A DNA stretch of 64,000 nt, taken from contig JAISOY010000204.1 in NCBI GenBank assembly GCA_031275285.1, positions 1 through 64,000 on the forward strand. Reading direction: 5' to 3'. Of this stretch, positions 7,852-16,819 are shown piece by piece (position 1 is the first letter of the stretch; each line of letters opens with the position of its first letter). The notes below the pieces were generated by a model, which did not search any database, was not told where the DNA came from, and worked only from the letters and a program-made list of their open reading frames with translations. Position numbers and translations under genes: made by a program. Source of the stretch: Bacteroidales bacterium. Its GTDB lineage: Bacteria > Bacteroidota > Bacteroidia > Bacteroidales > UBA4181.

Positions 7852-9066
7852 TTATAATTTTTGGATCAATGCAGCAATGCCTAAGGCGCATTCTGCAACG
7901 CGTTCATCATTGACAATGCTGAGATTGTCTTTCGGAGTATGGGTTATCTCCTGACATTCCATATTCTCGATGAACCATTGGGAACTCACCGCAACAGCAG
8001 GACGATTGTTTTGCAGGAACAGGCTGTGGTCGCCCTGATACCATGGAAGTCCTTCTTTTATTCCCGGAGTATCCCAGATCACTTCATGCAGGGTATCGAG
8101 GATATTTTCCGGGAGATCGAAAGGGGAGAAACAGGAACCCCCTTCCTTATAACCAGCTCCGTCTATGTTGATATTCAATAGTATATCGTTAAAGTGACCT
8201 GCGTTCTGTTCGATGTACTTAATTTGTCCGGGTGCGGCATAATAGTCTTCTCCGTTGAAAATAACCAGTTCGACAGGGTATTTACCGGGATCATTTTTTA
8301 GCAGTTCGGCCAATGACAACACTACTGCCACTCCCGTTCCATTGTCGATTGCGCCCGGAGTGTCGATTTTAGTATCTATGTGGGCGGTGATAACGATCCG
8401 GTCTTTGGTTTGGTCATTTTTTCTACCGATCACATTGAACGCTGTTTCGGGAATGCGTTCCGCCCTGGAGATCAGTTCTACGGTTTGACCAGTACAGAAG
8501 AGTAATTTCTCACCTTCGGTATCTTTCATGTAAACCGAGGGAATATCGAAGTCACCATCTTCAAATAATGGGAACGGGTAAACACCTCCTGCTGTTGCTG
8601 CGTTTCGTTCTGTGGCACAGATCAATGCCAGTGGTTTACCCTTCTCCAATACAGAAATGAGGTGTTGGTGCTCTTCAGGATTCCAGAAGGGAAAGTTCTT
8701 GGGGGCAATTTGCTGGGAAGCAATTTCTCCGTATAGCAATACGATTTTATCCCTGATCCCGGCCTTTTCCAGTTTGTCCATGGTATTTACGGCTACCATT
8801 TCACCTTTTACAGAACAGCCTAACGAATAATGGGAGGAAAAGACTTCGAATGATTGTCCGGCACAAGTCAGCGTTGCGCCTTCTGTCTTCCAGTCTATTA
8901 CCGATAGTTCAGTCGCTTCGGTCTGCCAACCGGATACTTCCAATACCTTTTTAGCGTAAGAGGTAGCTTTGCGGTTTTTTTCGCTTCCTACGCGACGTTC
9001 TCCGATATCGGAACACAACACTTGCAGGTGTGATTGGATTTTTTCTGTTAATGCCTTTTTGTCCAT
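7852..9066 (-). CDS. M28-family metallopeptidase (aminopeptidase-like)
   Basis: The start at 9066 gives 404 residues beginning MDKKALTEKIQSHLQ. A longer frame to 9189 would run into the upstream gene and across a promoter box. Zinc-site features of M28 peptidases appear in order: ITAHIDTK (His and Asp), GAIDNGTG (bridging Asp), FNGEDYYAAPG (Glu/Asp pair) and NINIDGAGY (Asp). GDHSLFLQ, with a late His, completes the set. A PA-like insertion probably fills residues 90-200. No signal peptide is seen, so it is likely cytoplasmic. Related enzymes remove N-terminal residues from peptides. It follows the AraC gene in the same direction. Confidence 0.85.
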   Translation of the reverse strand: MDKKALTEKIQSHLQVLCSDIGERRVGSEKNRKATSYAKKVLEVSGWQTEATELSVIDWKTEGATLTCAGQSFEVFSSHYSLGCSVKGEMVAVNTMDKLEKAGIRDKIVLLYGEIASQQIAPKNFPFWNPEEHQHLISVLEKGKPLALICATERNAATAGGVYPFPLFEDGDFDIPSVYMKDTEGEKLLFCTGQTVELISRAERIPETAFNVIGRKNDQTKDRIVITAHIDTKIDTPGAIDNGTGVAVVLSLAELLKNDPGKYPVELVIFNGEDYYAAPGQIKYIEQNAGHFNDILLNINIDGAGYKEGGSCFSPFDLPENILDTLHEVIWDTPGIKEGLPWYQGDHSLFLQNNRPAVAVSSQWFIENMECQEITHTPKDNLSIVNDERVAECALGIAALIQKL

Positions 9067-9092
9067 AACTTGATTTTTAAATGATGATGGGG

Positions 9093-9100
9093 CAAAAGTA
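9093..9100 (-). promoter_or_regulatory. -7 box of the M28 peptidase gene
   Basis: The minus strand reads TACTTTTG, a full TAnnTTTG match, 27 bases before the ATG at 9066. It supports the shorter gene start and transcription separate from the AraC gene. Confidence 0.5.
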
Positions 9101-9151
9101 CTCTTCGCGAAAGAGCTGGAATTGTAAAAAAAAGACAAAAACAGATGTTTC

Positions 9152-9946
9152 TTAACTGAAATAATCAGAATGAGGTGGGCATACGGCAAGGAATTCGGTT
9201 GGTGTATAACCGGACAAAGCCTTGAATTCTTTAATCAGGTGTGATTGATCATAATAACCGCATTCGTAAGCCAGGGAAGTTAGACTGGTCTGTGGTTGTG
9301 TTTCAAGAATATGTAATGCCCTCTGGAAACGGATAGTTCGGGAAAATTCTTTGGGGTTGGCACCGACATACTCGGAAAAAACGCGCTTGAATTGTTTCGT
9401 GCTCAGGCAGGCGGAATCGGCAAGGGAAGTGACATCCGTTTGTCCGGAATTAATCAGGCGGATGGTGGTTTCTATCCGTTTCAGGTTATGTTCCGCAATA
9501 CTGCAAAATCTTTTCAGAAGAAACTGATTGATCAGCAGGATACACATCTGGTCATCTTCCGTATTGGCAATGTTTTTTTCCAGATCCGACAGTTCCTTAT
9601 CTCCCAGGTCATTTGCCGTTACCCTCAGGTCGTTGATCTTGTTCATCGGCAGGTTAAAAAACGCCCGTACCCCAACAGGGCGGAACACAACGGATATCAT
9701 ATTGATTTGCCCGGTATACTCCAGATCGGCGAATGTTTTCTCATGTCCGCTGAGAAAAGCCTGTGGGTGTAGTTCGTTTTTATGAACCGATAACAGACGG
9801 TTACCCCGGTGAAATATCAGGTTGATCATCCCCGTAGGTACTGTTCGCGCCAGGGTAGCGGAATCGCTGACTGATTTTAACAGCCAGTAGCACTTTATGT
9901 AGGGTGCCAATAAAGGAGTGGGGTGTATGAATCTGAATTCTTCCAT
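9152..9946 (-). CDS. AraC family transcriptional regulator
   Basis: The ATG at 9946 gives 264 residues (a GTG at 9955 is possible). The N-terminal half, beginning FIHPTPLLAPYIKCYWLLKS and continuing with VPTGMINLIFHRG, is the ligand-type domain common in short AraC proteins of this phylum. The C-terminal 100 residues carry the double HTH: TSLADSACLSTKQFKRVFSEYVGANPKEFSRTIRFQRAL, then TSLAYECGYYDQSHLIKEFKALSGYTPTEF. It probably binds DNA near its own promoter or the peptidase gene, but no operator could be identified. Confidence 0.88.
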   Translation of the reverse strand: MEEFRFIHPTPLLAPYIKCYWLLKSVSDSATLARTVPTGMINLIFHRGNRLLSVHKNELHPQAFLSGHEKTFADLEYTGQINMISVVFRPVGVRAFFNLPMNKINDLRVTANDLGDKELSDLEKNIANTEDDQMCILLINQFLLKRFCSIAEHNLKRIETTIRLINSGQTDVTSLADSACLSTKQFKRVFSEYVGANPKEFSRTIRFQRALHILETQPQTSLTSLAYECGYYDQSHLIKEFKALSGYTPTEFLAVCPPHSDYFS

Positions 9947-9967
9947 TCGCTGCACACAATTATTCCG

Positions 9968-9975
9968 GCAAATAT
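9968..9975 (-). promoter_or_regulatory. -7 box of the AraC regulator gene
   Basis: The minus strand reads TATATTTG, 22 bases before the ATG at 9946. With a start site about seven bases later, the ATG at 9946 has a normal short leader whereas the GTG at 9955 is almost at the 5' end. Confidence 0.5.
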
Positions 9976-10107
9976 AGACGCTCGCCGGAACAATGAATTG
10001 TAAAAATAAGACATTTTATGGATATCTTTTACAAAATCAGTATTGGTTTAACAGGATGGCCGGATTTTATGATGTTGCCATACACTGGTATTCTAAATCG
10101 TTGATAT

Positions 10108-10200
10108 TAAGTAATACCAATAAATTAATGTTATATTTAATAACTGTATTTAATTCGATCAATGCAATTCAAGAGAATAATAAATAGCACTGAGTGCTTA
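10108..10200 (+). repeat. 93-bp dispersed element, copy 2
   Basis: It starts TAAGTAATACC and ends AGCACTGAGTGCTTA. It belongs to the minor subfamily with copy 3 (shared TAATAAC and GTAATACC features). It ends two bases before the DinB-like gene's stop codon. Confidence 0.85.
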
Positions 10201-10202
10201 TT

Positions 10203-10673
10203 TCATTTCAGTATTAAATCGTTGATATCACTCATGTGCAAATTCAGATGGGAAGAGTAGCCTTTGATCATTTCTTCCAGGGTTACTTTTCTACCTTCAA
10301 AGTCGGTCCAGTAATTGTTGAGCTTTGATTGGTCAACGGTTTCTATCAGGTGGATGATATGCAGGTTAAAATACTTCCATAATTGAACCAGGTTTTCCCA
10401 ATCGGCATGCTGGTAATCCTGAATAGCTATCCAACGGTCATTATCCTGCGTATAATCGGGAAAAATCAAATGATCATTGTATTGCAGGCGGATGATCCTT
10501 TGATGGTTGTTTGACGCGGAGTCGATCAAATGCCCGAGTAATTGCTTGATTGTCCGGTTTTGATGATTCCTTTTTTCCGTAATTCCTTTTTCAGGTAAAA
10601 GAAGCAACTTTTGTTCCCATTCATTGATTACTTTCCTGATCTCGTCTGTATAAATACTAAAATCTACGTTCAT
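10203..10673 (-). CDS. DinB-superfamily protein
   Basis: The 156-residue protein is a four-helix-bundle type with His residues placed as in the DinB/YfiT superfamily: LLGHLIDSASNNHQR (H48, H57) and SSHLNLHMSD (H142, H146). These could form the usual three-His metal site. Members include thiol transferases and many proteins of unknown substrate. It is the last gene of a three-gene operon with a methyltransferase first and an unknown protein second; the gap to the preceding gene is 8 bases. Confidence 0.75.
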   Translation of the reverse strand: MNVDFSIYTDEIRKVINEWEQKLLLLPEKGITEKRNHQNRTIKQLLGHLIDSASNNHQRIIRLQYNDHLIFPDYTQDNDRWIAIQDYQHADWENLVQLWKYFNLHIIHLIETVDQSKLNNYWTDFEGRKVTLEEMIKGYSSHLNLHMSDINDLILK

Positions 10674-10681
10674 GGTTTTTA

Positions 10682-11143
10682 TTATAATGTGTCTGATTCT
10701 TTATTCATTACGGCACTCCATGTGTTGACGAGTGAGTCGTTATCATAGAGCGCTCCCTGTGTGTAACAGGTATCTGCTTCCCTGCGGATGATTTCAAAAC
10801 CGTTGAGTGAAGTTTCTTCTATTTTAAATTTAGAAAATACGGTATTCCTGTCAATATTGAATATGCCGGTCTGTTTTCCAAGTTCCGGATTGAAAGATTC
10901 GAAGATCAACTCCGATGGAGAAACCCGGGTAATTTTATAATGGTTGCTTCTTTTTATGCTTTCCAATTGTACCCAGCTTTCATTGGTTATTTCCGTTCCA
11001 TGAATACTAATCACAGATTCGCCTTCTGCAAAGGATATTTTCCCATCCGGGGCGACAAACTCCGAACTGGTTTTCCAGATAGCAGATTCTGACAGAAAAT
11101 GTTTCATATTCCCTTGGAATGTATCTCTCTGTTTTTTATTCAT
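10682..11143 (-). CDS. conserved hypothetical protein in a methyltransferase/DinB operon
   Basis: The 153-residue soluble protein has no signal peptide. The alternating pattern (KISFAEGESVISIHGTEITNESWVQLESI, then a stretch ending SELIFESFNPELGKQTGIFNI) suggests a small beta-barrel like those that bind lipids or small ligands, but I recognise no family with confidence. It is flanked closely by a methyltransferase (20-base gap upstream) and a DinB-like gene (8-base gap downstream), so the three are co-transcribed. Confidence 0.6.
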   Translation of the reverse strand: MNKKQRDTFQGNMKHFLSESAIWKTSSEFVAPDGKISFAEGESVISIHGTEITNESWVQLESIKRSNHYKITRVSPSELIFESFNPELGKQTGIFNIDRNTVFSKFKIEETSLNGFEIIRREADTCYTQGALYDNDSLVNTWSAVMNKESDTL

Positions 11144-11163
11144 ATCGTATCCTGAACTTCATT

Positions 11164-11967
11164 TTATTTTTTTGCTACGACAAACATCTCACTATTGGAA
11201 GTAAAATTGTTATCAGTTAATATATGATGATGGATAGTGACTTCTGAAAATCCGGTTTCTTTCAGAATCCCGGTTATTTCTTCTTGCGTATAATACCGGT
11301 CCCACACAATAAAATGTTCCTGTTCACCTTTGATCAGCAGATGGTATTGATAGGCAAAAGCCCTGCTTTCCGGATAATGAAATGTTTCGCTTAAAAGCAG
11401 GTATTCATTTGCATGCCAGAAACCTCCGTCAGGTTGGTAATGCCAATTTCTGCCCTCTTCCTGATCATTGGTCAGGGCTTCTGTGAATACGTCAAATATG
11501 AATACACCTTCTTCTTCAAGGGATTCATATATATTCCGCAATAATTTGTCGCGATGGGTATCCGAATGAGTGCCCAGATCGCAATAAATCATGATCACCG
11601 CATCGAATTTTCCATCAGGATAATTTTTGATATAATCACCTTCAATGTATTGAATGTCTTTATGTTGTTTTCTGGCATATTCGATAGAAACCTTATTGAG
11701 ATCTATTCCTGTAACGAAATAACCTTTGTCCTGGAAGAAAGAAGTATATAACCCCGGACCACATCCCAGATCCAGCAAGCGTGTCTGTTGTTTTGTATTT
11801 ACAGATATGAAATCCGTAATTTTTATCATCGATTCTTTCCTTCTGCTTGCTGCGTCTGATAACGGATTCAAATGTTCTTTCAACATTTGTTGCCGGATGT
11901 ATGGATCGGTCCATATATCATTGTCCGTTTTTTCAAATAGTGCAGGTCTTTTATGAGTGATTTTCAT
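11164..11967 (-). CDS. class I SAM-dependent methyltransferase
   Basis: The 267-residue protein has motif I LLDLGCGPG (residues 64-72), an acidic strand-2 end TGIDLNKVSIEYAR, then IEGDYIKNYPDGKFDAVIMIYCDLGTHS and a later EEGVFIFDVF. This layout fits the Methyltransf_25/11 group. The N-terminal 40 residues contain DIWTDPYIRQQMLKEHLNP, which is common in methyltransferases linked to small resistance or detoxification operons. It is the first gene of the three-gene operon. The substrate is not known. Confidence 0.82.
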   Translation of the reverse strand: MKITHKRPALFEKTDNDIWTDPYIRQQMLKEHLNPLSDAASRRKESMIKITDFISVNTKQQTRLLDLGCGPGLYTSFFQDKGYFVTGIDLNKVSIEYARKQHKDIQYIEGDYIKNYPDGKFDAVIMIYCDLGTHSDTHRDKLLRNIYESLEEEGVFIFDVFTEALTNDQEEGRNWHYQPDGGFWHANEYLLLSETFHYPESRAFAYQYHLLIKGEQEHFIVWDRYYTQEEITGILKETGFSEVTIHHHILTDNNFTSNSEMFVVAKK

Positions 11968-12610
11968 CTGATGTGTTCCGATTTTTTGCTATTTATATTT
12001 TTTACATCTTTGAACGATACAGTTTAAAATAATGGCACATAGAATAGGAAAAATCCGGGTTCCGGTAATTATTTCCTGACAACTTCTGTCGAATGTCAAT
12101 ATCGACCGTATTTATTGACTGCTAATATATAAATAATCATGATTCCTGTTATCCAATGGATAAATCTTTCCAAAATATTACTTATTATGAACAAATGTTC
12201 ATAATGTTGTGTGTGTTTGTAAGTATATGTCGGAAATTGGTTTATACTATTTCACTCTTCTTTATTCACATTATAGTATTATTTTTTGTGGTGTTCATGA
12301 GGGCTCACGCCGTTGCCTTGATGCAAAGAAGCAAAAATCAAAGCTAACGCCAGTCTTGGCTAAAAATCTTCCGTTTCGGGTAAAACAAAATAACTATCTG
12401 CGATGAGATCTAACGCTAAGTTCGCTATCGCTCATACAGATTTTGTTTTTGATACCCTTCACTTCGGATTTTCTTAACGCCGACTGCCGTAGGCCGAACC
12501 CGGTATACTTGATATATTTTTTAATGTAGAATTATTTATATTTTGTACTTATCGGTTATACATTTGCCTGTTTTTGAGATATCTTTTGATGACCGGATAT
12601 TTTATAAGAT
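11968..12610. other. non-coding region with long palindrome and decayed repeat
   Basis: No gene is supported in these 640 bases. At 12184-12205 there is a palindrome with 10-bp arms (ATTATGAACA and TGTTCATAAT around AA). Bases 12300-12500 are a G+C-richer stretch whose plus strand is open for about 65 codons in two frames but resembles no protein; it shares a short phrase with 4890-4905. I consider it decayed intergenic repeat sequence. Confidence 0.4.
12184..12205. promoter_or_regulatory. 22-bp palindrome, possible operator
   Basis: Arms ATTATGAACA (12184-12193) and TGTTCATAAT (12196-12205) flank AA. The symmetry and A/T-rich ends look like a dimeric regulator site. It is 217 bases upstream of the methyltransferase ATG at 11967. 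No nearby promoter box was found, so the role is a guess. Confidence 0.3.
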
Positions 12611-13678
12611 TTATTCTATGGATGCCCTGAGCCTGATGGTGGAAACAGAATTGCCGGGATCATTGCAGATAAGCGTGATCACATCGTTCACAGTACCGGC
12701 TTTATCTGTTGCATTGTAAGTGACGGTGATATCTGCGGATTTTCCGGAATTGATTTCTGATGGACTTTGGATTTTTACCTGAGGACTGTTGGATGATATT
12801 TTCCTGATGAATAATTTACTCTTTCCCTGATTGGTAATTTTGATCGTATGTTCCGATTGACTGTTTCTGGCGATTTTTCCTGCCTCAATAATTTTTGTAT
12901 CGAGTGAAAGGGTAGGGGCATTCATTATTTCAGCGGGTTTCCATTGGGAAAAATCTTCTTCTACGTTTGCCGTTACCGTCAATTTGTATTCTTTGGATGG
13001 ATCGTCATTCAGTATCATGCTGATTTGTTCCGAGATAAATCCCCAATCCTTCTTTTTAGGAGAACTGTAAGTGATACTGATCTTAGCTTTTTCTCCCCCT
13101 TTTACTGTTGAAGGAGTTGCACTTGCCTGAATATACGCAGGAAGACGTTCAAATGAGATTTTTACCGGTGTTGAGCCGGGATTCAAAACGAAAGTTTCTG
13201 CTGTTTTTGTTTCCCACGCATACATCTTGTTCAATGCTACATGCATATCGCTGAGTTTGAGTGGCCCTGCAGGATATCGAAAGGTTTCGGGCGGCTTGCG
13301 TTCTATCGGTATGACTTCGCCGAGTAAACGGAGTGTTATTTGCGCCGGTTTGGCATTGGTGATAACATAAGCGGACTTATCTATCTTACCCGGGCGTCCT
13401 TCGATATCGTAGGTGATGCGCACAAAACCGGATTTGCCTGGGTTTACCGGCTCTTTTGTCCAGTCAGATGCAGTACATCCGCAATTAGTCCTGACATTTT
13501 GCACCAATAATGGTGTTGTTCCGGTATTTTTAAAAATAAAATCATGGGATGCTTTATCCCCCTTTTCATTTATTTTTCCAAAATCATGGGTGGTTTTTTC
13601 AAACTCGATTTTTGCCTGTCCATTAACTATATGGCCTGCCATAAGTAATACAAGCAGGGTCGTGAATATATTTTTCAT
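12611..13678 (-). CDS. secreted protein with repeated DUF1573/Ig-like domains
   Basis: The 355-residue protein has a Sec signal (MKNIFTTLLVLLMAGHIVNGQ). The first DUF1573 domain contains HDFGKI (from residue 31) and NVRTNCGCTASDW with CGC at residues 66-68. Two further immunoglobulin-like repeats follow, with KISITYSSPKKKDWG and the C-terminal KSADITVTYNATDKAG. It is probably periplasmic or surface exposed. DUF1573 proteins are common in Bacteroidota and their function is not established. It follows the MauE/DoxX-like gene by 142 bases, in which an imperfect inverted repeat lies. Confidence 0.8.
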   Translation of the reverse strand: MKNIFTTLLVLLMAGHIVNGQAKIEFEKTTHDFGKINEKGDKASHDFIFKNTGTTPLLVQNVRTNCGCTASDWTKEPVNPGKSGFVRITYDIEGRPGKIDKSAYVITNAKPAQITLRLLGEVIPIERKPPETFRYPAGPLKLSDMHVALNKMYAWETKTAETFVLNPGSTPVKISFERLPAYIQASATPSTVKGGEKAKISITYSSPKKKDWGFISEQISMILNDDPSKEYKLTVTANVEEDFSQWKPAEIMNAPTLSLDTKIIEAGKIARNSQSEHTIKITNQGKSKLFIRKISSNSPQVKIQSPSEINSGKSADITVTYNATDKAGTVNDVITLICNDPGNSVSTIRLRASIE

Positions 13679-13705
13679 ATGTGTATCTTTTATTCTTTAG
13701 GATCA

Positions 13706-13782
13706 TATGAACCCGAAGGCTCAACGAAGTTAAACCCTCATTTTTTATTAATTCCCTTGCGGTCGTTGAGCTTCGGTTCATA
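13706..13782. other. large imperfect inverted repeat between envelope genes
   Basis: TATGAACC-CGAA-GGCTCAACGA (13706-13727) is complementary to TCGTTGAGCTTCGGTTCATA (13763-13782) apart from two bulged bases. The 35-base loop contains a T-run. It may attenuate or end transcription between the two minus-strand genes. Confidence 0.4.
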
Positions 13783-13820
13783 CTCTTTGACGGCTTTAAC
13801 TTATGAAGGTTTCATACCGG

Positions 13821-15053
13821 TTATTCTTTATATCTCCTGAACTGGTGAAAAGCAAAGGCATAAAGCACCAACGCGAACAAGAGTATATATACCCTGTTGG
13901 TTTCATTTCCATCAACAAGTTTCCGGATGGAATGACTCATCAGGTTGTCGGGCAGTGATTTTATTTCCGGCATATCATTGTAATGCCACTTATCGATAAT
14001 GGTACCTTCTTTGAGTAAAACAAATCCCGGATTTGACCTGATGATGGTTTTAAGGGTAATATCGTCTGTATGGCAAAATTCGAAATCTAACTGCCAATCT
14101 TCCCTGAGCGTTTCTATCTCGTCCACAAGTGAGGATGTAAGGCAATAAAACCCATATCCTTTTTCATGGAAGTAACGTGCAAGTTCATTGGCTTTGACCA
14201 ATGCGGCCTTATTGGCTTTTTCCAAACGGTGTGCTACTACCAGCATCGTATACCCTTCATGATACAATATATTATCTGTGATGTCGACACCTTCGGGTGT
14301 TATGATATTGAAGTCGTGAATGGGTGGTTCATATCCTTTTTCAATCAACTCTGTTTTCGAATCTTTCCATACCCATGTACTATCGTCCCAGGGATAATTT
14401 TCTTCAGTAAATTCTTTCACGACACCCTCTTTTTCATAATATAAGATGGTGCGGAATTTATCGGTGGGCATTCCTTCGGGAATAATCATTCCCTGATTGA
14501 TATCCGTTCCGATTTTGTAAGGACGGAAATCCAGGATAGGCAGGTGGCGATATGAGTATACGGTGATTCCGAAGATGAATACGACACTTCCTGCCAGCCA
14601 TATCCATTCGGCCGCAGCGGAGTATGCCGGAGTATATTTGTTCCTGTTCAGGAATATAACAACAGCCAATGCCATTAATATGATGTTCTTATAAAAAGTT
14701 TCCCAGTTGGTTAATTTCAGCGCATCACCGAAACATCCGCAATCTGAAACGGGATTTGTCAATGCAAGGATAAAAGTGAGAATGGTGAAGAAAACCATAA
14801 AAAGTAATACCGACCAGGAAGCTTCTTTCATTCTTGCGCCAAGTACCAGTGCTATACCTATTGTAAACTCGGCCGCATTAAGCAATACAGCCAGAGGAAA
14901 GGCAAGCGGCGAAAGGGCAGGCATGCCGAATGCCGTAAAATAATCGATAAATTTATAGGTGGACCCCATGGGGTCCACCCCTTTGACGAATCCTGAAAAG
15001 ATAAATACTGCACCAAGGAGAAGGCGTGCAATGATTAACAGATTCCTGATCAT
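13821..15053 (-). CDS. BT_3928-family membrane protein (MauE/DoxX-like with thioredoxin-like tail)
   Basis: The ATG at 15053 gives 410 residues. The N-terminal 150 residues have four membrane segments of the MauE/DoxX type, with the hallmark DCGCFGDAL after segment three and the early FSGFVKGVDPMGS. After a fifth hydrophobic stretch comes a soluble region of about 220 residues ending in a thioredoxin-like fold (FCHTDDITLKTIIRSNPGFVLLKEG) without a CxxC pair. A last membrane helix is at the C-terminus (VYILLFALVLYAFAFHQF). MauE-type proteins act in periplasmic disulfide or cofactor maturation. It lies between two DUF1573 genes, 21 bases from the upstream one. Confidence 0.8.
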   Translation of the reverse strand: MIRNLLIIARLLLGAVFIFSGFVKGVDPMGSTYKFIDYFTAFGMPALSPLAFPLAVLLNAAEFTIGIALVLGARMKEASWSVLLFMVFFTILTFILALTNPVSDCGCFGDALKLTNWETFYKNIILMALAVVIFLNRNKYTPAYSAAAEWIWLAGSVVFIFGITVYSYRHLPILDFRPYKIGTDINQGMIIPEGMPTDKFRTILYYEKEGVVKEFTEENYPWDDSTWVWKDSKTELIEKGYEPPIHDFNIITPEGVDITDNILYHEGYTMLVVAHRLEKANKAALVKANELARYFHEKGYGFYCLTSSLVDEIETLREDWQLDFEFCHTDDITLKTIIRSNPGFVLLKEGTIIDKWHYNDMPEIKSLPDNLMSHSIRKLVDGNETNRVYILLFALVLYAFAFHQFRRYKE

Positions 15054-15074
15054 ACCTTTGAATAATTGTAACAA

Positions 15075-15476
15075 CTATTTTTTATCCGCAGTTTGGGCTG
15101 TTACTTTTCCACGTAGCCGCAAAACTATAAAATCGGGACTTCCTCCGGAAAAGTATACTGTAAGTGACTTATTGAATGTGGTAGCGCCGGTCGGACTGTA
15201 AGTTGCTTTTATGAGTCCTTTTCCACCCGGAGCGATGGGTTCTTTACTCCATCCTGAAGTAGTACAACCGCACGAAGTGGCCACTCTCTGGATGGATACA
15301 GGTTCTTTTCCTTTGTTGGTGAACTCGAATGTATAACTCTGTGCTCCGTCACTTTGTACGATACTGCCGAAATCATGCTCCAGTTTTGTAAAAACTACGG
15401 TGGTGTCGGCTTTTTGAGCATTGACTGCTGCGATCATAGTCATGCAGGCAATCATTAAAAGAATTCCTTTTTTCAT
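15075..15476 (-). CDS. small secreted DUF1573 protein
   Basis: The 133-residue protein has a signal peptide (MKKGILLMIACMTMIAAVNAQ) and a single DUF1573 domain: KLEHDFGSI (HDFG at 34-37) and RVATSCGCTTSGW with CGC at residues 69-71. The fold is an Ig-like beta-sandwich. It is the first gene of the DUF1573, MauE/DoxX-like, DUF1573 set. On the minus strand GAACTTTG, about 40 bases before the ATG, is a partial match to the -7 box. The function is unknown, and the Cys pair could be a substrate for the neighbouring membrane protein. Confidence 0.82.
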   Translation of the reverse strand: MKKGILLMIACMTMIAAVNAQKADTTVVFTKLEHDFGSIVQSDGAQSYTFEFTNKGKEPVSIQRVATSCGCTTSGWSKEPIAPGGKGLIKATYSPTGATTFNKSLTVYFSGGSPDFIVLRLRGKVTAQTADKK

Positions 15477-15728
15477 AGGTTTATTTTTTAATTTTTATTG
15501 ATTTTAGAATATGGTGCAAAGTTCGTCTGCAATCTTTTGTTTTTGATGCTTTTCGATTCAAATGATGGTCTTTTTATGGTCAAATTTTAAACAGATAATA
15601 AAGGGTAATGTTAAATAAAGGTCATCTTTATGTCAAAATATTTTTGCAAATATCTGTAGGCTAGCAAAATGTATTTACTATTGTTTTGTTTGGGAAACTT
15701 AAAATCGTAGAATGACTTATATTTGCAT

Positions 15729-16763
15729 ATGCAATTTCATAGAAAATATTCTTATTCTTTCCTGTTTTTACTTCTGGGAATCGTTTCTTTATTAGTATTA
15801 CAATCTATCTGGATTTGTCATTCTTATAAAGCGGAGCTCCGGCACATCATATCCGAAATCGAGGATGCTTTTGACCTTGCCTATCAGAAAGAGCAAACTT
15901 ACCGGGTACCGGTTGTAGATATTATCACCCCGGGAGAATTAACTATTCAGGGTTGTGGAAAAGAGGAAATATTAATTGTCAGGAAATGTTTTGATTCGGA
16001 TACGATTGTATACCATAATATTTCCGGACATTCCATCGAAAGTTTTATCAGCCGTGTTTTCCATGATTTAAGGGAACAGATGGTGCCTATGAATATCTAC
16101 TGCCTGTCCGATTTGTTTGCCGGCATGTTGTATGACAGGAATATCCCTGTTTCGTTTGTGATAGAACGGTTTGATACAGGAACAGGAACAATTCTGGAGA
16201 CATCATTATTTCCGGACGAGAAACAACGGGAAATGAATCCGGAACTTTCCATTGTCTCTGAGATTTCGGATACAGAAGCGGTACGCGCTATTCTTCAGGT
16301 TTCCCCGGCTACTGTGTTTGGGAGAATGAACGGAACATTGATATGTACCATTATCCTGGCTATTTTTACATTGGCCTGTATGGTTTTCCTGTTTTGTAAA
16401 AGACAAAAAGAAGAAGGTCCGGATATAATGCAACCGCCTGTCACCTCTCCTGAACCTCTTCAGGAAAATGGATTTCAAATCGGACAATATCATTTCGACC
16501 CGGGGAAAAATGAATTGCAGGGATTTGGCGAAGTGATCCAGCTGAATAAGAAGGAAAATGCTATATTGTATGCATTATGTATACAGCAGGGTAATGTGGT
16601 TGAACGGAATGCTCTTCTGGAAGAAAACTGGGGCAGTAGTGGAATGATATATTCAAGAAGCCTGGATACTTATCTTACCACACTACGTAAATATCTGAAA
16701 AAAGATCCTTCTATTCAAATTGTTACGGTAAAAGGGGTGGGATATAAGCTGGTTAGTCCGTAA
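15729..16763 (+). CDS. membrane-anchored winged-helix transcriptional regulator
   Basis: The ATG at 15729 gives 344 residues. One membrane helix lies near residues 10-30 (FLFLLLGIVSLLVLQSIWI), then about 170 residues of extracytoplasmic domain, then a second helix (LICTIILAIFTLACMVFLF, about 203-221). The C-terminal 95 residues are an OmpR-type winged helix: IQLNKKENAILYALCIQQGNVVERNALLEENWG, then SRSLDTYLTTLRKYLKKDP and VTVKGVGYKLV. There is no kinase or receiver domain, so signal sensing and DNA binding are in one chain, as in ToxR/CadC, but with the DNA-binding domain at the C-terminus. It diverges from the DUF1573 operon, its likely target. Confidence 0.8.
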   Translation: MQFHRKYSYSFLFLLLGIVSLLVLQSIWICHSYKAELRHIISEIEDAFDLAYQKEQTYRVPVVDIITPGELTIQGCGKEEILIVRKCFDSDTIVYHNISGHSIESFISRVFHDLREQMVPMNIYCLSDLFAGMLYDRNIPVSFVIERFDTGTGTILETSLFPDEKQREMNPELSIVSEISDTEAVRAILQVSPATVFGRMNGTLICTIILAIFTLACMVFLFCKRQKEEGPDIMQPPVTSPEPLQENGFQIGQYHFDPGKNELQGFGEVIQLNKKENAILYALCIQQGNVVERNALLEENWGSSGMIYSRSLDTYLTTLRKYLKKDPSIQIVTVKGVGYKLVSP

Positions 16764-16819
16764 TTATCCAGCCTCGGATAACCAATTACTTTCCGGGATT
16801 TCTTACAATAAATCAGCTA

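Noticed and set aside
12156-12406. Two overlapping open frames of about 65 codons on the plus strand
   Set aside because: No promoter box, no conserved pattern, and both frames cover the same G+C-rich intergenic stretch.
15718-15725. TATATTTG as promoter of the membrane-anchored regulator
   Set aside because: It ends three bases before the ATG at 15729, so the transcript would begin inside the gene; there is no suitable later start codon before the membrane helix.
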